A stretch of 64,000 nucleotides of DNA from Sporosarcina sp. ACRSL (GCF_022346605.1 NZ_JAKRNT010000002.1:1-64000); one strand, 5' to 3'; shown: positions 25,893 through 35,344, numbered from the stretch's first letter. The notes: a model not told the origin generated them from the letters alone. A program made the numbers and translations.

Positions 25893-26040
25893 AAAAGCGG
25901 AGTGCGCCTGCCTAGAGGTGACTTATGACCCCGAACCAATCGAACTACGAAGGGTTCGATTTGCCGTATTTCTGCGGTCTTTGCAGAAATTAAGGCATCC
26001 TTCCAGCGCCCGGAGTCTAGACGATAACAAAAGCGGAGGA
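25893..26040 (+). repeat. Dispersed intergenic element, copy 3
   Basis: It starts AAAAGCGGAGTGCGCCTG, contains CTTATGACCCCGAACCAATC, GAAGGGTTCGATT and the hairpin ATTTCTGC/GCAGAAAT, and ends near CAGCGCCCGGAGTCTAG. It shares these blocks with 199-313 and the ends with copies at 11.7 and 29.1 kb. No gene is seen between 25810 and 26060. Confidence 0.8.
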
Positions 26041-26059
26041 TTGCTGAAGACTCTATTCA

Positions 26060-26097
26060 TAAAAAAAACGGTCATGGACAGCTGTCCATGACCGTTT
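26060..26097 (-). terminator. Terminator of the DUF6612-like lipoprotein gene
   Basis: A perfect 30-nt palindrome (26067-26096, arms AACGGTCATGGACA) is followed by an eight-T run on the minus strand. Confidence 0.9.
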
Positions 26098-26102
26098 GCA
26101 TA

Positions 26103-26990
26103 TTAACCCTCTTGACCTTGCATCATTTCTTCCAAATCGACTGCTTCGTCGATGACTTCTTGAGGAATGACGATTTCATCGATCTCGTTGATTTTCGTAA
26201 TGACTGATTTCATCTTTTGCACGATGCGCATTTCTTCCTCTTCGATTTTCATCGTCATGTCCATGTCTAAATCAAATGCATTCGTATAGAATGTTTCTTT
26301 ATCGATGTTAATGACGACATTCAAGCTTTTCACGTCCATATTGTTCAAGATTTCCGCTTCCTCATCAGACATTTCCATATCTGCTGGAAGAGCCGATCCC
26401 ATCAATTCTTTCATTAGCCCGCTGAACTTGTCGCCAGAAGCGGCAAGCGTTAAGATGTACTCATCATCCGTTTGTTCGAACTTGAAATCTTCCTTGAATT
26501 CCTTGAACAAGTTCATATCTAATGTAGGATCTGTTTCGCCGCCCATTCCCGCCATCATTTCCTCATACAAGTCATTTGGCAGCTTGACCCATTGGCCTGA
26601 TTCAGGGTCATTCATATAGAAGCCTGATTCATTCATGTACATTTCCATGTCCATTGAACCCATGTCGCCCATGTCCATGTTCATCTTCTGGTACATTGCC
26701 AATGGCTCGACGATCACGTCCATATCCATTTTGATTTTGGAATCCATTTCAAGTTCTTGACCTGCCATGGAGATTTTTTGGTCGATATCCATGACTGCAT
26801 GCATGCTTTTTTGTTCTGCAGACACTTCCATCGCTTTGTTATATACTTCCTCCGCCGTCATCTCACTTTTGTTGGTAAGCTCAACTTTTTCACCGGTTGC
26901 TTCGTCCTTTTTCGGCTCTGCTTCAGACCCACAAGCTGCCAATCCTAGTGCAAGCACGCCTACACCAAGACCCTTTAGCCATTTTTTCAT
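26103..26990 (-). CDS. DUF6612-like methionine-rich lipoprotein
   Basis: A 295-residue lipoprotein: lipobox LAAC with Cys at 20, acidic linker, then an LppX/LolA-like beta-rich body as in DUF6612 proteins. Residues ~80-140 are unusually rich in Met and Asp (for example MNMDMGDMGSMDMEMYMN). The fold suggests binding of a hydrophobic ligand at the outer face of the membrane; the Met-rich part could also touch metal. Function unknown. GAAGGGAAG precedes the ATG. Monocistronic with a strong terminator. Confidence 0.8.
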   Translation of the reverse strand: MKKWLKGLGVGVLALGLAACGSEAEPKKDEATGEKVELTNKSEMTAEEVYNKAMEVSAEQKSMHAVMDIDQKISMAGQELEMDSKIKMDMDVIVEPLAMYQKMNMDMGDMGSMDMEMYMNESGFYMNDPESGQWVKLPNDLYEEMMAGMGGETDPTLDMNLFKEFKEDFKFEQTDDEYILTLAASGDKFSGLMKELMGSALPADMEMSDEEAEILNNMDVKSLNVVINIDKETFYTNAFDLDMDMTMKIEEEEMRIVQKMKSVITKINEIDEIVIPQEVIDEAVDLEEMMQGQEG

Positions 26991-27219
26991 CTGATTCGCT
27001 TCCCTTCTTTGTTTCTATTTCTGTTACGACTAATCATACGGTAAGAAAGGAAAAGGGTTCCACCTTTTTTAGGAATTTCTCGTTTTTGAATCTTTTCTAC
27101 CATAAAAACAATCTATGTCTTTTCTCACCCTTCTAAACTATTTCGATTTCTGAAACTTTTCATACCACTTTGAATTAAAATCGGCTATAATAACGGGGAT
27201 ACAGAAAGGACATCATCGT

Positions 27220-28938
27220 ATGCTAAAAAAATTCTTTTCCTATTATAAGCCGCATAAACGGCTATTCATTATCGACTTTTCCAGCGCCATTTTCGTCGCT
27301 CTACTCGAATTGGCATTCCCGATGGCGGTGCAATGGTTCATCGATACATTATTGCCTTCGGGCGATTGGGGAATGATTGTCACGACGAGCATTCTTTTGC
27401 TTCTCGTCTACTTGCTTAGCACATTCCTGCAGTACATCGTCAGTTATTTAGGGCATAAACTCGGCATCAATATCGAGACAGATATGAGGCAGGAGCTGTT
27501 CAATCATGTCCACCGCCAGTCGTTCCGATTTTTCGACAACACGAAAACAGGACATATTATGAGCCGGATTACGAATGATCTGTTTGACATCGGTGAGCTT
27601 GCCCATCACGGACCGGAAGATGCTTTCATTGCGGTCATGACGATGATCGGGGCTTTCATTCTTATGTTCTCGATTAATCCTGAACTTGCTGTCATTGCGA
27701 TTTGCATGGTGCCACTTCTCATTGTACTTGTGACGTTCTGTAATATTAAAATGAATGCAGCGTGGCAAAATATGTATGGAAAAATCGCTGACGTCAATGC
27801 GCGTGTCGAAGATTCGGTGTCGGGTGCGCGGGTTGTTAAATCGTTCACAAATGAAGACTTCGAAATTTCGCGATTCAAAAAAGATAACGGCAGTTTCAGA
27901 CTTGCGAAGCTTGTCGCCTATAACGTCATGGCGTGGACACATTCGAGCATGTATATGATGACGAGATTCGTGACGTTGATCGTCCTTGTCGTCGGCGCAT
28001 GGTTCACATATAACGGCAGCCTGAAGCCAGGGGAACTTGTCGCATTCATTCTTTTCGTCAATGTTCTTATTAAGCCTGTCGACAAAATCAGTGCATTACT
28101 TGAGTTGTATCCGAAAGGGATGGCCGGTTTCCGTAGATTTCTCGATTTGATTGAACAAGAGCCGGAAATTAAAGATCGGCCTGGCGCGAAGGCTGTCAGC
28201 CATTTGCATGGGGATATCCTTTTTGACGATGTCCATTTCCAATACGATGATAATAAAAATGTATTGAACGGCATTGATTTATCGATTAAAGCCGGTGAGA
28301 CAATTGCTTTCGTCGGTCCATCCGGAGCCGGGAAGACAACAATCTGTTCCCTTATCCCTCGGTTTTATGACGTCCATTCCGGGGCCATTTCGATCGATGG
28401 CATCGACATTCGCAATATGACACAGCAGTCGCTGCGTTCACAAATCGGCATCGTGCAGCAAGACGTCTTTTTATTCACAGGAACCATTAAGGAAAACATC
28501 GCGTACGGCAATTTGAATGCGACGGATGAAGAAGTGATAGCGGCTGCAAAAAGAGCGCATTTGGAAGAGTTCATCGCTTCGCTTCCTGACGGCTATGAGA
28601 CGCAAATCGGTGAGCGGGGATTAAAATTATCCGGCGGCCAGAAGCAAAGGCTTGCCATTGCACGGATGTTTTTGAAAAACCCACCGATCCTCATTTTGGA
28701 TGAAGCGACGTCCGCCTTGGATACGGAAACGGAACGGATCATCCAGCAATCGTTGAACGAGTTGGCTGAAAACCGGACAACTCTCGTCATTGCCCATCGA
28801 TTAGCAACCATCCGTGATGCCGATCGGGTCATTGTTGTCACTGAAGATGGCATTGCAGAAGATGGGAAATATGATGAGTTAGTACGAAAGGGCGGTATTT
28901 TTGCCCGTCTGCATAATATTCAATTCCAAGAGGTTTAA
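27220..28938 (+). CDS. ABC exporter, half transporter (Sav1866-type)
   Basis: A 572-residue exporter: six membrane helices over ~15-310, coupling-helix text VVKSFTNEDFEISRF, then ATPase with Walker A GPSGAGKTTICS, Q-loop IGIVQQDVFLF, signature LSGGQKQR, Walker B ILILDEATSALD and H-loop VIAHRLAT. By similarity to Sav1866 it is probably a homodimeric drug or lipid exporter; the substrate is unknown. Single gene with its own terminator; AAAGGA before the ATG. Confidence 0.9.
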   Translation: MLKKFFSYYKPHKRLFIIDFSSAIFVALLELAFPMAVQWFIDTLLPSGDWGMIVTTSILLLLVYLLSTFLQYIVSYLGHKLGINIETDMRQELFNHVHRQSFRFFDNTKTGHIMSRITNDLFDIGELAHHGPEDAFIAVMTMIGAFILMFSINPELAVIAICMVPLLIVLVTFCNIKMNAAWQNMYGKIADVNARVEDSVSGARVVKSFTNEDFEISRFKKDNGSFRLAKLVAYNVMAWTHSSMYMMTRFVTLIVLVVGAWFTYNGSLKPGELVAFILFVNVLIKPVDKISALLELYPKGMAGFRRFLDLIEQEPEIKDRPGAKAVSHLHGDILFDDVHFQYDDNKNVLNGIDLSIKAGETIAFVGPSGAGKTTICSLIPRFYDVHSGAISIDGIDIRNMTQQSLRSQIGIVQQDVFLFTGTIKENIAYGNLNATDEEVIAAAKRAHLEEFIASLPDGYETQIGERGLKLSGGQKQRLAIARMFLKNPPILILDEATSALDTETERIIQQSLNELAENRTTLVIAHRLATIRDADRVIVVTEDGIAEDGKYDELVRKGGIFARLHNIQFQEV

Positions 28939-28994
28939 CATTTTGGGAATCGGGGATACTAGTACCATCCCACCCCCTTTCTCTTTATAGATAA

Positions 28995-29037
28995 AAACCG
29001 TACCGGCGACTTTCGAGTCACACGGTACGGTTTTTTC
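28995..29037 (+). terminator. Terminator of ABC exporter gene
   Basis: An 11-bp stem around AAACCGTACCG/CGGTACGGTTT is followed by TTTTTTCGTTTT. Confidence 0.85.
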
Positions 29038-29042
29038 GTTTT

Positions 29043-29327
29043 ATGTCCAGCTACAGGCGCCAGGGGCTCGAGTCGATGATACTCTTTGGCAGAAACCATT
29101 GCTCCCAACGCTTCGCTTTTGCTCCCTTAGGGTCGCAGGAACACATTGCTCTCAACGCTTCGCTTATGTTCGCAGAGACCGTTCTTCGTGACGGTCTGTT
29201 CTCGCAAAAGCCGTTCTACGTGACGGCAGAGCAAAGATGTGCTCGTAACGCTATGCTTTTACTCGCAAAAGCCGTTCTACGTGACGGCTTTGCTTGTAGC
29301 CTCTAAGCAGGCGCCTTCCGCTTTTCG
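29043..29327 (-). repeat. Dispersed intergenic element, copy 4 (inverted, with hairpin units)
   Basis: Read on the plus strand it begins TCCAGCTACAGGCGCCAGG and ends AGGCGCCTTCCGCTTTT, the inverted ends of the 11.7-kb copy. Inside are diverged reverse copies of the 62-bp unit of 1-198: GCCGTTCTACGTGACGGC twice and CTCGCAAAAG twice. It fills the ~290 nt between the ABC exporter terminator and hflX. Confidence 0.8.
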
Positions 29328-30599
29328 TTAGTGGCTTACGATGAACTCTTCGAACTTCACCCGTTCGGAGCCGTCCATTTCGACGGTCATCAATGTGCCC
29401 TCTTCTTCGTACTCCGTCTTCTTCACATTCGCTTTATCGTTCAAATAGGAAACGACATCGCCACGATCGAACGGAACGAGCAGCTTGCACGTAATGTATT
29501 GTTCGAAAACCTTTTTCTTAATTAAATCAATCAGTTCATCTAAACCTTCACCATTTTTAGCTGAAATCCAAACGCTATCCGCAGTATCACGTGGATAAGG
29601 GACTCCGGCGAGATCGGATTTATTGAACACATTGATGGTCGGAATATTTTCTACTCCGACGTCTTGCAACGTCTCATTCGTCACTTCCATCATATATCTG
29701 TACTCAGGATTCGAAACGTCGACGACATGAAGGAGAAGGTCTGCTCCTCGCGCTTCTTCCAACGTAGAGCGGAATGCTTTGACCAAATGATGGGGCAGCT
29801 TTGAAACGAAGCCGACCGTATCCGTCAAGAGGAATTCCTTATTGTCTGCGAGTGATAAGCGTCTAACGGAAGTGTCAAGCGTCGCGAAGAGCATATTCTC
29901 TTCGTACACTTGCTTCGATATTACATCATCCATTTTCCGAAGCAACGCATTCATCAACGTCGATTTGCCCGCATTCGTATAGCCGACAATTGAAACGACC
30001 GGGATGCCACTTCTTTTCCGCTGCTTCCGCTGTGTATCACGACGGTCGCGGACATGGTCAAGATCCTTCCGAAGCTTCGAAATCTGGTCTTCGATTTTCC
30101 GACGATCGAGCTCGAGCTTCGTCTCCCCAGCACCCTTATTTTGAAATCCTCCGCCCGTGCCGCCACCTTGCCTGCTCAACGAAGCACGTAAACCGACTAG
30201 CCGCGGAAGCGTATATTGGAGCTGCGCCAATTCGACTTGCATCCTCGCTTCATGCGTCCGTGCACGTCTCGCGAAAATATCAAGGATGAGCATTGTCCGG
30301 TCAATGACTTTCACTTCAAGCTCTCGTTCTAGATTACGGATTTGGGACGGGGACAACTCATCGTTGAAAATAATTAGGTTGGCGTCCGTTTCCTCGTAAA
30401 ATCGTTTAATCTCCGATACTTTCCCTTTCCCGACATAATGGGTCGGGTGCCTGCGCTCCAAATTTTGTGTCACACTGCCAACAACATGCACATCGATCGC
30501 TTCCGCCAAATTCTTCAATTCTTCCATTTCATATTCAAAATGCTCATTCGTCTGTTCCTGCACACCGACAAGAACCGCATATTCTACTAATATGTCCAT
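29328..30599 (-). CDS. hflX: GTPase HflX
   Basis: A 423-residue ribosome-associated GTPase that splits stalled or stressed ribosomes. N-terminal HflX domain (residues ~1-190, with HYVGKGKVSEI and DRTMLILDIFARRARTHEA), glycine-rich linker RQGGGTGGGFQNKGAGETKL, then the G domain: G1 GYTNAGKSTLMN, G3 DTVGF, G4 NKSD. Length fits the family. GAGAGGGG precedes ATG 30599. A short GCATAA array lies just upstream. Confidence 0.96.
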   Translation of the reverse strand: MDILVEYAVLVGVQEQTNEHFEYEMEELKNLAEAIDVHVVGSVTQNLERRHPTHYVGKGKVSEIKRFYEETDANLIIFNDELSPSQIRNLERELEVKVIDRTMLILDIFARRARTHEARMQVELAQLQYTLPRLVGLRASLSRQGGGTGGGFQNKGAGETKLELDRRKIEDQISKLRKDLDHVRDRRDTQRKQRKRSGIPVVSIVGYTNAGKSTLMNALLRKMDDVISKQVYEENMLFATLDTSVRRLSLADNKEFLLTDTVGFVSKLPHHLVKAFRSTLEEARGADLLLHVVDVSNPEYRYMMEVTNETLQDVGVENIPTINVFNKSDLAGVPYPRDTADSVWISAKNGEGLDELIDLIKKKVFEQYITCKLLVPFDRGDVVSYLNDKANVKKTEYEEEGTLMTVEMDGSERVKFEEFIVSH

Positions 30600-30654
30600 T
30601 CAAAAACCCCTCTCACACAAGCTTCCCGCAATTAACGAACGCTTTCCTTCATAG

Positions 30655-30710
30655 AATTACGCATAAATCCTGTAATTTACGCATAAACGCAATTTTTCAC
30701 GCATAACCGT
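30655..30710 (+). repeat. GCATAA array 2: three cores at exact 20-nt pitch
   Basis: Cores begin at 30661, 30681 and 30701 (TACGCATAAATC, TACGCATAAACG, CACGCATAACCG). The array sits between hflX and the end of the VOC-like gene. Confidence 0.85.
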
Positions 30711-30712
30711 CG

Positions 30713-31405
30713 CTATCTCTTCCCAATAACAACATCATTCAACCTGTCCTTCCCCTCTTCTTGACGGACGAACCGCATCCGGACATTCCCTATCATCATA
30801 TCATTCGAATCTCCGACCTTTTGTGAAAGAAGGACCGCCCATTCGCCTATATCCCGCAACGGGTCTTCCACGCCGAAAATGCATTCCTTAATTTCCAGTT
30901 CTTCATTCTCTTTAGTCAAGGTGCCTTCCGCACGCAACTGTTCAAACCGTTCTTCCTCCGGCGTTTCCCACTCGATAAAAAATGGATAAGGCAGTTCATG
31001 AGAAATCGGCTGATCGACGAAGAGCATTTTCCATCTTCTAAGCTCTCCACTCGCCGTCCGACGCTCCGCATCCAGCACACCCGAAGTGGCAAAACCTTTG
31101 TTTGTAATTTCCTCATTAAATTGCTCAATATTCGGCACGGATAAACATAATGTACCCCAGCCATCCTGTTCAGCGACGTCATGAAGAAGCAAGCGAGTCA
31201 ATGGATGATTGACTTGCTTCGCAAATTCAGGACGTTCGACGGACAGCCATTCGATATACGCATTTTTCACGTACATCAATGCATTATGCGTCCCCCATTT
31301 TTCGTGTTTGCCACCGATGACAGCATGTTTGCCTGCCTTCTTCTGCTCTTCAACGACGTCACTAGGACATTTCGATGTGAAATAAACGACATGGTCAAGT
31401 TTCAT
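30713..31405 (-). CDS. VOC/glyoxalase-like family protein
   Basis: A 230-residue protein with the N-terminal vicinal-oxygen-chelate start MKLDHVVYFTSK and a pattern like Glyoxalase_3-type proteins of Bacillales (NALMYVKNAYIEWLSVE; PYPFFIEWETPEEERF). The first metal-ligand His is at residue 5; other ligands are not certain. Enzymatic role unknown. AAAAGGGGGAG precedes the ATG. Confidence 0.75.
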   Translation of the reverse strand: MKLDHVVYFTSKCPSDVVEEQKKAGKHAVIGGKHEKWGTHNALMYVKNAYIEWLSVERPEFAKQVNHPLTRLLLHDVAEQDGWGTLCLSVPNIEQFNEEITNKGFATSGVLDAERRTASGELRRWKMLFVDQPISHELPYPFFIEWETPEEERFEQLRAEGTLTKENEELEIKECIFGVEDPLRDIGEWAVLLSQKVGDSNDMMIGNVRMRFVRQEEGKDRLNDVVIGKR

Positions 31406-31444
31406 AGGATACTCCCCCTTTTAAAATAGGTTACCATATCCATT

Positions 31445-31482
31445 AAAAAAACGACCTTCGCAACATTTGCGGAGGCCGTTTC
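31445..31482 (-). terminator. Terminator of putP-like gene
   Basis: A 13-bp imperfect stem (31451-31463 with 31467-31479) is followed by seven Ts on the minus strand. Confidence 0.8.
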
Positions 31483-31484
31483 CA

Positions 31485-32969
31485 TTATCTTTCTTTTTTC
31501 AGTATTTCCATTGCATCATAGAATTCCTTATCGATTTCAGCGTTCGGGCGATACGTCATCAAGCTGACGACATACGCGACGACTAGACAGATAAGGAAGC
31601 CCGGAACGATTTCATAAAGAGCATCCGACAGCGCGTCGATCGATCCCCATACAAAAACAGTAACCGCACCTGCCACCATTCCCCATAAAGCACCCGAAGC
31701 AGTGAGTTTGCGCCAATAAAGGGACAGCAAGATGATCGGTCCAAACGCTCCGCCGAATCCTGCCCATGCAAATGATACAAGCTTTAGGATTGATTCATTG
31801 TTCGGCCATGCGAGCGCGATCGCTATTAATGAAACGACAAGAACCGCCATTCTCCCGAGGAAGACATATTGCTTATCTGTTGCGTCAGTCTTAAGGACCA
31901 CCTTATATAAGTCTTCGACAAGAGCTGAAGAAGTAACGATCAATTGAGATGAAATCGTACTCATAATAGCGGCAAGTACTGCGGCTAACATAAAACCGGC
32001 AAGGAATGGATGGAAGATGATTTGTCCTAATGCAATGAACACCGTCTCTGCATCGACCAATTCGGCACCAGTATTTTGATGAAAATAAGCGATACCTACT
32101 AACGCAGTTGCGATAGCACCGAACAAGCTTAACGCCATCCAACCGATTCCGATTCGACGTGCGCTTTTCATCTCCTTTACCGATTTGATCGCCATAAAAC
32201 GGACGATGATATGAGGTTGCCCGAAATAACCGAGACCCCATGCAACAGACGAAATGACACCTGCAATCGTAGCCCCTTTTACTAGACTGAGTGCGTCGGG
32301 ATTCACTTCCCGGATACTAGCTGCTGTTTCTGCGAAACCACCCGTCAATACTAATCCGAAAATAGGAACTAATAATAAGGCCAAGAACATCGTGAGACCT
32401 TGCACAAAGTCAGTATAAGTCACGGCCATAAATCCACCGAAAAATGTATATGCGATGACAACCGCCGCAACAATGAGCATTCCGGTATGATAATTTACAT
32501 CAAATGAGCTCATGAAGAATTTACCGCCGGCAACCATGCCTGAAGATACGTAAAATGTGAAGAAAACAAGGATGATAATACCTGAGGCAATTCGAAGTAA
32601 TCTTGATTTGTCTTTCAGTCGGCTTTCCAAAAAACTCGGAATCGTGATCGAGTCACTGGACACTTGTGTATAGACGCGAAGTCTTGGTGCCACGAGAACA
32701 TAGTTTAAATACGCACCTAGCGTCAAGCCGATGGCAATCCAAGCTTCCACAAGACCGGCTACGTATATTGCGCCCGGAAGCCCCATGAGCAGCCACCCCG
32801 ACATATCGGCTGCCCCAGCACTGAGTGCAGTGACTGCAGGACCGAACGACCGTCCCCCTAACATATAATCATTCAAGTTGGCAGTCCGCTTATAGGCGTA
32901 CCATCCAATGACGAGCATGATTACCATATAAAAAATAATGGCAATCAATTGATACATATAACTAGACAT
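31485..32969 (-). CDS. putP: Sodium/proline symporter (PutP/OpuE)
   Basis: A 494-residue, 13-helix sodium:solute symporter. Proline-symporter marks: YMLGGRSFGPAVTALSAGAA, then DMSGWLLMGLPGA, and AWGLGYFGQPHIIVRFMAI. It imports proline with Na+ for nutrition or osmoprotection. GGAGGGAGAAA before ATG 32969 sets the start. Single gene. Confidence 0.94.
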   Translation of the reverse strand: MSSYMYQLIAIIFYMVIMLVIGWYAYKRTANLNDYMLGGRSFGPAVTALSAGAADMSGWLLMGLPGAIYVAGLVEAWIAIGLTLGAYLNYVLVAPRLRVYTQVSSDSITIPSFLESRLKDKSRLLRIASGIIILVFFTFYVSSGMVAGGKFFMSSFDVNYHTGMLIVAAVVIAYTFFGGFMAVTYTDFVQGLTMFLALLLVPIFGLVLTGGFAETAASIREVNPDALSLVKGATIAGVISSVAWGLGYFGQPHIIVRFMAIKSVKEMKSARRIGIGWMALSLFGAIATALVGIAYFHQNTGAELVDAETVFIALGQIIFHPFLAGFMLAAVLAAIMSTISSQLIVTSSALVEDLYKVVLKTDATDKQYVFLGRMAVLVVSLIAIALAWPNNESILKLVSFAWAGFGGAFGPIILLSLYWRKLTASGALWGMVAGAVTVFVWGSIDALSDALYEIVPGFLICLVVAYVVSLMTYRPNAEIDKEFYDAMEILKKER

Positions 32970-33160
32970 TTTCTCCCTCCTATTTTTGTAACATTTTAAT
33001 AATATCATGTATTCTATGTATTAAAAAGGATTCCTTTGAAAATATCAAGCTATTTGTCCTATAATGTTGAATAAAAGATAAGCTTGTCTCCCATTTCCAG
33101 CAAATTTCCCGGGAAATGTATATGAATCGACATGAGAAATGTAATTCAAGCATGAATAAC

Positions 33161-33185
33161 GTTTAAGCAAGGCGGTAGCGGGAAT
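33161..33185 (+). promoter_or_regulatory. Sigma-B promoter of ydaT
   Basis: A perfect -35 GTTTAA (33161-33166), a 13-bp spacer and GGGAAT (33180-33185) match the sigma-B consensus GTTTAA-N13-15-GGGTAT. B. subtilis ydaT is a sigma-B gene. A palindrome ATTTCCCGGGAAAT (33104-33117) lies further upstream. Confidence 0.75.
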
Positions 33186-33209
33186 ATCTTCATAAGGAGG
33201 AGATTCCGT

Positions 33210-33575
33210 ATGCCTTGGAATACAAACGATTATCCCGACTCGTTTAAAAACTTGGAGCCTGACGTCCGGAATAAAGCAATCGAAATAGCAAATGCGTTAC
33301 TACGCGAAGGGAATGACGAAGGCCGTGCGATTTCCATTGCGACTGCAAAAGCAAGGGAATATGTGCATGGGGATAGTCCGGATCGCACGAAATATGAAGC
33401 GAAAGCACGTGGCGAGGATTGGATCCTCATCAAGGAAGACGGCAGCAGAGCCATTTTTAAGGAGGGGACAAAGGAAGATTTACTTCAAAAAGCCAAACCG
33501 TATGTGAATGAACAAAACGGAATTCTAGCCGTCTATCATGCTGACGGATCACTCGAAACAAATCTATATGAATGA
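33210..33575 (+). CDS. ydaT: YdaT-like general stress protein with DUF2188 domain
   Basis: A 121-residue soluble protein. The N-terminal half (MPWNTNDYPDSFKNLEPDVR, then NKAIEIANALL) matches B. subtilis YdaT. The C-terminal ~50 residues (DWILIKEDGSRAIFKEGTKE...AVYHADGSLE) fit a DUF2188 repeat. Function unknown. AAGGAGGAG precedes the ATG, and the sigma-B promoter upstream implies general stress control. Confidence 0.85.
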   Translation: MPWNTNDYPDSFKNLEPDVRNKAIEIANALLREGNDEGRAISIATAKAREYVHGDSPDRTKYEAKARGEDWILIKEDGSRAIFKEGTKEDLLQKAKPYVNEQNGILAVYHADGSLETNLYE

Positions 33576-33579
33576 AAAT

Positions 33580-33620
33580 AAAAAAAGGTGAAGGAGTTTA
33601 GCATTCCTTCACCTGTCTCT
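33580..33620. terminator. Bidirectional terminator, ydaT / acyl-CoA ligase
   Basis: A perfect 10-bp stem AGGTGAAGGA/TCCTTCACCT (33586-33595, 33605-33614) is preceded by an A-run that serves the minus strand; the plus side is less T-rich. Confidence 0.75.
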
Positions 33621-35264
33621 TTATGATTGATGACACAAAGTTTCGTCAATCGACATTTCACGCAGCTTAAATTTTTGGATTTTTCCCGATGCCGTCATCG
33701 GATACTCATCGATAAATTTAATGTATTTCGGAATTTTATGGTACGAAATATTCCCCAGACAAAATGAGCGTACATTTTCCTCATTGATGTCCGCGCCTTT
33801 TTTCGGAATGATCCATGCCATCAATTCCTCGCCATATTTCGGGTCCGGAACACCGACAATTTGAACGTCCGATATTCCTGGATGCTTGTAAAGGAACTCT
33901 TCCACTTCTCGCGGATAAATGTTTTCACCACCGCGAATGATGACATCCTTGATCCGCCCGGTAATGTCGATATAGCCGTCTTCGTCCATAACGGCAATAT
34001 CCCCCGTTCGGAGCCAACCATCCTCGTCAATTGCCTCTCTCGTCGCTTCTTCATTGTTGTAATACCCTTTCATCACGTGATACCCACGTGTGCATAGCTC
34101 ACCCGGACTCCCTACAGGCACCTCTTCTCCCGTCACCGGATCGATGATTTTCACTTCAACAAATGGATGCGGTTTTCCAACTGTGGCCACTCGCTTCTCG
34201 ATTGGATCGTCGGTTTGCGTCTGTGTAATGACGGGCGAGGCTTCCGTCTGCCCATAGCAAATCGTAATTTCCTCCGCTCCCATGTCATGGATCACTTGTT
34301 TCATCACTTCAATCGGGCAAGTGGAGCCCGCCATGATGCCCGTACGCAACGATGACGTGTCGAATTTATTGAAATCCGGATGGTTCAATTCGGCAATGAA
34401 CATTGTCGGCACCCCGTTAAGGGCCGTACATTTCTCCTCCTGTACCGCTTCCAGGACGCGGAAGGGGTCGAACTGCTCAAGAATGACCATTGTCGAGCCA
34501 TGCGTTACAGCTGCCAAATTGCTCAAAACAGCTCCGAAACAGTGGAAGAATGGGACAGGAATGCAAAGACGGTCCTTCTTTGTCAATTTCATAAAGTCCC
34601 CAATAATCTTTCCGTTGTTCACGATATTGTTATGTGTCAACATGACGCCTTTCGGAAACCCTGTCGTCCCCGATGTGTATTGAATGTTAATGACATCGTC
34701 AGGCGACAACGACTTTTCCCGATTGGCCAATTCTTCATCTGAAATGCCTTCCGCATGGGCAAGAAATTCAGACCATTTATAAATACCTGATTCTTCACGA
34801 TCCGTCATGAGAATAATTCTTTTCAATTTCGGCAATTTATCACTGGAGACGACACCATCATCGCTTTCTTGCAGTTCCGGACAAATGGACCGGATAATAT
34901 CAATATAGCTCGTTCCTTTAAATCCTTCATCTAGGATTAACGTCGTCGCATCCGATTGCTTTAACAAATATTCAAGCTCATTCGCCTGGTAATTCGTATT
35001 TACCGTTACGAGAACGGCCCCCATTTTCCCTGTGGCAAACTGACTGAGCAACCATTGCGGTTTATTGTCAGACCAAATGGCGACATGCTCACCGCGCTGT
35101 ATTCCCATTCCGATGAATGCCTTCGCTAGCTCATCTGTCTCTCTATCAAACTCAGCGTATGTTCTTCTTATATTGTGTTCCGGATACACATAGGCCTCTT
35201 GCTCAGGAATTGCTTTCGCCCAATGCCTTACGACCTCGCCAACCGTTTTTCTTAACAAAGACAT
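33621..35264 (-). CDS. yngI: Acyl-CoA synthetase (YngI-like, AMP-binding)
   Basis: A 547-residue ANL-superfamily ligase. AMP-binding P-loop YTSGTTGFPKGVMLTHNN, A5 motif YGQTEASP, A7 TGDIAVMDEDGY, hinge GRIKDVIIRGGENIYP and C-terminal catalytic Lys in MTASGKIQKFKLREM. By length and motifs it activates medium- or long-chain fatty acids, or acetoacetate-like acids, as in B. subtilis YngI. Monocistronic; GAAAGGGG before the ATG. Confidence 0.9.
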   Translation of the reverse strand: MSLLRKTVGEVVRHWAKAIPEQEAYVYPEHNIRRTYAEFDRETDELAKAFIGMGIQRGEHVAIWSDNKPQWLLSQFATGKMGAVLVTVNTNYQANELEYLLKQSDATTLILDEGFKGTSYIDIIRSICPELQESDDGVVSSDKLPKLKRIILMTDREESGIYKWSEFLAHAEGISDEELANREKSLSPDDVINIQYTSGTTGFPKGVMLTHNNIVNNGKIIGDFMKLTKKDRLCIPVPFFHCFGAVLSNLAAVTHGSTMVILEQFDPFRVLEAVQEEKCTALNGVPTMFIAELNHPDFNKFDTSSLRTGIMAGSTCPIEVMKQVIHDMGAEEITICYGQTEASPVITQTQTDDPIEKRVATVGKPHPFVEVKIIDPVTGEEVPVGSPGELCTRGYHVMKGYYNNEEATREAIDEDGWLRTGDIAVMDEDGYIDITGRIKDVIIRGGENIYPREVEEFLYKHPGISDVQIVGVPDPKYGEELMAWIIPKKGADINEENVRSFCLGNISYHKIPKYIKFIDEYPMTASGKIQKFKLREMSIDETLCHQS

Positions 35265-35344
35265 CCATCTAACCCCTTTCTACCAATCTTTATTTATTTA
35301 CATATTATCACAAAATTCAGAAGTTGTCTCAGGTACTTTTAACC

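Noticed and set aside
27448-27942. 164-codon frame antisense to the ABC exporter
   Set aside because: Shadow frame inside a well-supported transporter gene.
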